From: Methanosphaera sp.
GTDB lineage: Archaea > Methanobacteriota > Methanobacteria > Methanobacteriales > Methanobacteriaceae
Reading direction: 5' to 3'
DNA: 13,745 bases
NCBI GenBank assembly: GCA_021199865.1
Contig: JAJQHG010000094.1
Coordinates: 1-13,745, forward strand
The translations under genes and the position numbers were made by a program. The notes below the pieces were generated by a model. The model did no database searches. It saw only the letters and a list, made by a program, of their open reading frames with translations, and was not told where the DNA came from. Below are positions 12,777-13,745 of the stretch, in pieces (position 1 is the first letter of the stretch; every line of letters starts with the position of its first letter).

Positions 12777-13244
12777 ATGAGAAGTTTAACTATTTTTTAC
12801 TCAGAAACTGGTAATACTTATCAAGTAGCTAATACTATACATAAACTAATTGGTTCACATACAAAGGAGATCATTGATAATAATGTTCATAGAAGTCTGC
12901 ATGAATACTTCTTTACAACAATATGTAACAGTGCACGTATTGAACCTAAAAGTATAGATATAGATTACTATGAAACTATATTCATAGGATCACCTGTATG
13001 GATGGGTACAATATCACCTGCAATAGTACAGTTCATAGAAAATATGGACTTTAAGAACAAGGATATAATAATATTTGTTACAGGCCACGGAGTATGTGAT
13101 GATCTAGCTCTAAAGCGTATGTCAAGAATTATTAAGAAGCATAATGGAAATGTTATATCAGGTTTTATTATACATACCAATGGAGATAGTGAGCAATTAA
13201 AACTTGACACTACTAAAGCCATGGAAGATTTACATTTACTATAA
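12777..13244 (+). CDS. Flavodoxin family protein (array member 3)
   Basis: A 155-residue paralogue with phosphate loop F-Y-S-E-T-G-N-T-Y-Q-V-A and aromatic loop G-S-P-V-W-M-G-T-I-S-P-A-I. Both FMN loops are well preserved. Between them the sequence has diverged from members 1 and 2: the usual S/T-G-A-x-D is replaced by F-F-T-T-I-C-N-S-A-R-I-E-P. The third loop reads F-V-T-G-H-G-V-C-D-D, with a cysteine and histidine not seen at the same place in the others. TAGGAAAG overlaps the stop of member 2 and serves as the ribosome binding site for ATG 12777. Member 4 follows after 20 bases. Confidence 0.8.
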   Translation: MRSLTIFYSETGNTYQVANTIHKLIGSHTKEIIDNNVHRSLHEYFFTTICNSARIEPKSIDIDYYETIFIGSPVWMGTISPAIVQFIENMDFKNKDIIIFVTGHGVCDDLALKRMSRIIKKHNGNVISGFIIHTNGDSEQLKLDTTKAMEDLHLL

Positions 13245-13264
13245 TAATTTAGGGATGATTAGTT

Positions 13265-13745
13265 ATGAATATAATTATTGCATATTCATCAAGTACTAAG
13301 ATAAATTTTGTCTCAGAACTAATTGCTCAACGTATTGATGCAGATACAATAGAAATAAAGGACTTAGAAGTAAAGAAGGGTCTACTAAACAGTGTTAGGA
13401 ATAATCTTAATGCAATACGATCAACCCAAACAGATATAACACCTGAAAGTGTAGATTTTAGTGGTTATGACTTAATACTTATTGGTACACAGTCAACATT
13501 TGGTAATCCTTCACCAGCAATACTCACATTCATAAATAATTGTGACTTTAAAAATAAGGATGTTATAATATATACAACCACTAATTCATCAAAGGGATAT
13601 GGAGTACTAAATGTTATGAAACAGAACATAGAAGCTAAGGGTGGACGTGTAATTAACTCCTTTATTATGAGAGTTAATAATAAGACCCAGGAAGAATTAA
13701 TTATAAGTACTCTGAAACTATTGAATGAATTAGATATAGATATTT
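13265..13745 (+). CDS. Flavodoxin-like protein (array member 4), degenerate FMN site, 3' end beyond the window
   Basis: An open frame starts at ATG 13265, behind AGGGATGATT, and is still open at the right edge after 160 codons. It aligns with members 1 to 3 along its whole length (I-E-I-K-D, G-Y-D-L-I-L-I-G-T, N-P-S-P-A-I-L-T-F-I, K-G-G-R-V-I-N-S-F). The phosphate loop is changed to Y-S-S-S-T-K-I-N-F, lacking the glycine of S-G-N-S. The aromatic loop is T-Q-S-T-F-G-N-P-S-P, without the P-V-W of its relatives. FMN binding may therefore be weak or lost. The visible frame already exceeds its relatives in length, so the true stop should lie close outside. No frameshift or stop is seen, so it is not an obvious pseudogene. 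Confidence 0.72.
   Translation, partial: MNIIIAYSSSTKINFVSELIAQRIDADTIEIKDLEVKKGLLNSVRNNLNAIRSTQTDITPESVDFSGYDLILIGTQSTFGNPSPAILTFINNCDFKNKDVIIYTTTNSSKGYGVLNVMKQNIEAKGGRVINSFIMRVNNKTQEELIISTLKLLNELDIDI

Overview
The window is AT-rich archaeal DNA that best fits a gut methanogen of the order Methanobacteriales, most likely Methanosphaera. The evidence is an archaeal nascent-polypeptide-associated complex (NAC) protein, an iron-sulfur flavoprotein of methanogen type, AGGTGAT-type ribosome binding sites with frequent TTG starts, TTTAAATA-like TATA boxes, and oligo-T terminators. The genus is inferred from base composition and gene content; no search was run. Every complete gene reads on the plus strand, and no rRNA, tRNA, CRISPR array or insertion sequence was seen.

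Layout. Positions 1-134 hold the last 43 codons of a type I restriction specificity subunit (HsdS). From 280 to 3234 lie surface-carbohydrate genes: a GT4 glycosyltransferase, an iron-sulfur flavoprotein, and a GT2 glycosyltransferase followed by its small DUF2304 membrane partner. From 3423 to 4522, NAC overlaps a calcineurin-like phosphoesterase by one base. From 4656 to 6907, an NYN/Zc3h12a-like ribonuclease overlaps, again by one base, a membrane-anchored protein with two palm-like domains. The second palm domain carries GGDD, and the whole resembles archaeal GTP cyclohydrolase III or nucleotidyl cyclases. Next comes a membrane-anchored Asn/Thr/Ser-rich reading frame (about 6918-7341) that has no normal start in its own frame and looks frameshifted.

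From 7398 to 11582 is an arginine biosynthesis cluster, argJ-argB-(RNase HIII-like)-argC. ArgJ moves acetyl from acetylornithine to glutamate, ArgB phosphorylates acetylglutamate and ArgC reduces the product. An RNase HII/HIII family gene with an odd Tyr-Gln-Pro-Thr repeat linker sits between argB and argC. From 11675 to the right edge is an array of four flavodoxin paralogues; the fourth has lost FMN-site residues and runs off the window.

The most interesting module is the translationally coupled pair of NYN ribonuclease and membrane-anchored double-palm GGDD protein. This could be a nucleotide-based signalling pair or a specialised GTP-modifying enzyme, and nothing in the window decides between them. 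Other points of note are the frameshifted sugar-stalk gene with an SD-like sequence just before its in-frame TGA, a perfect 18-bp palindrome upstream of NAC, and a four-copy direct-repeat cluster upstream of the GT2 gene.
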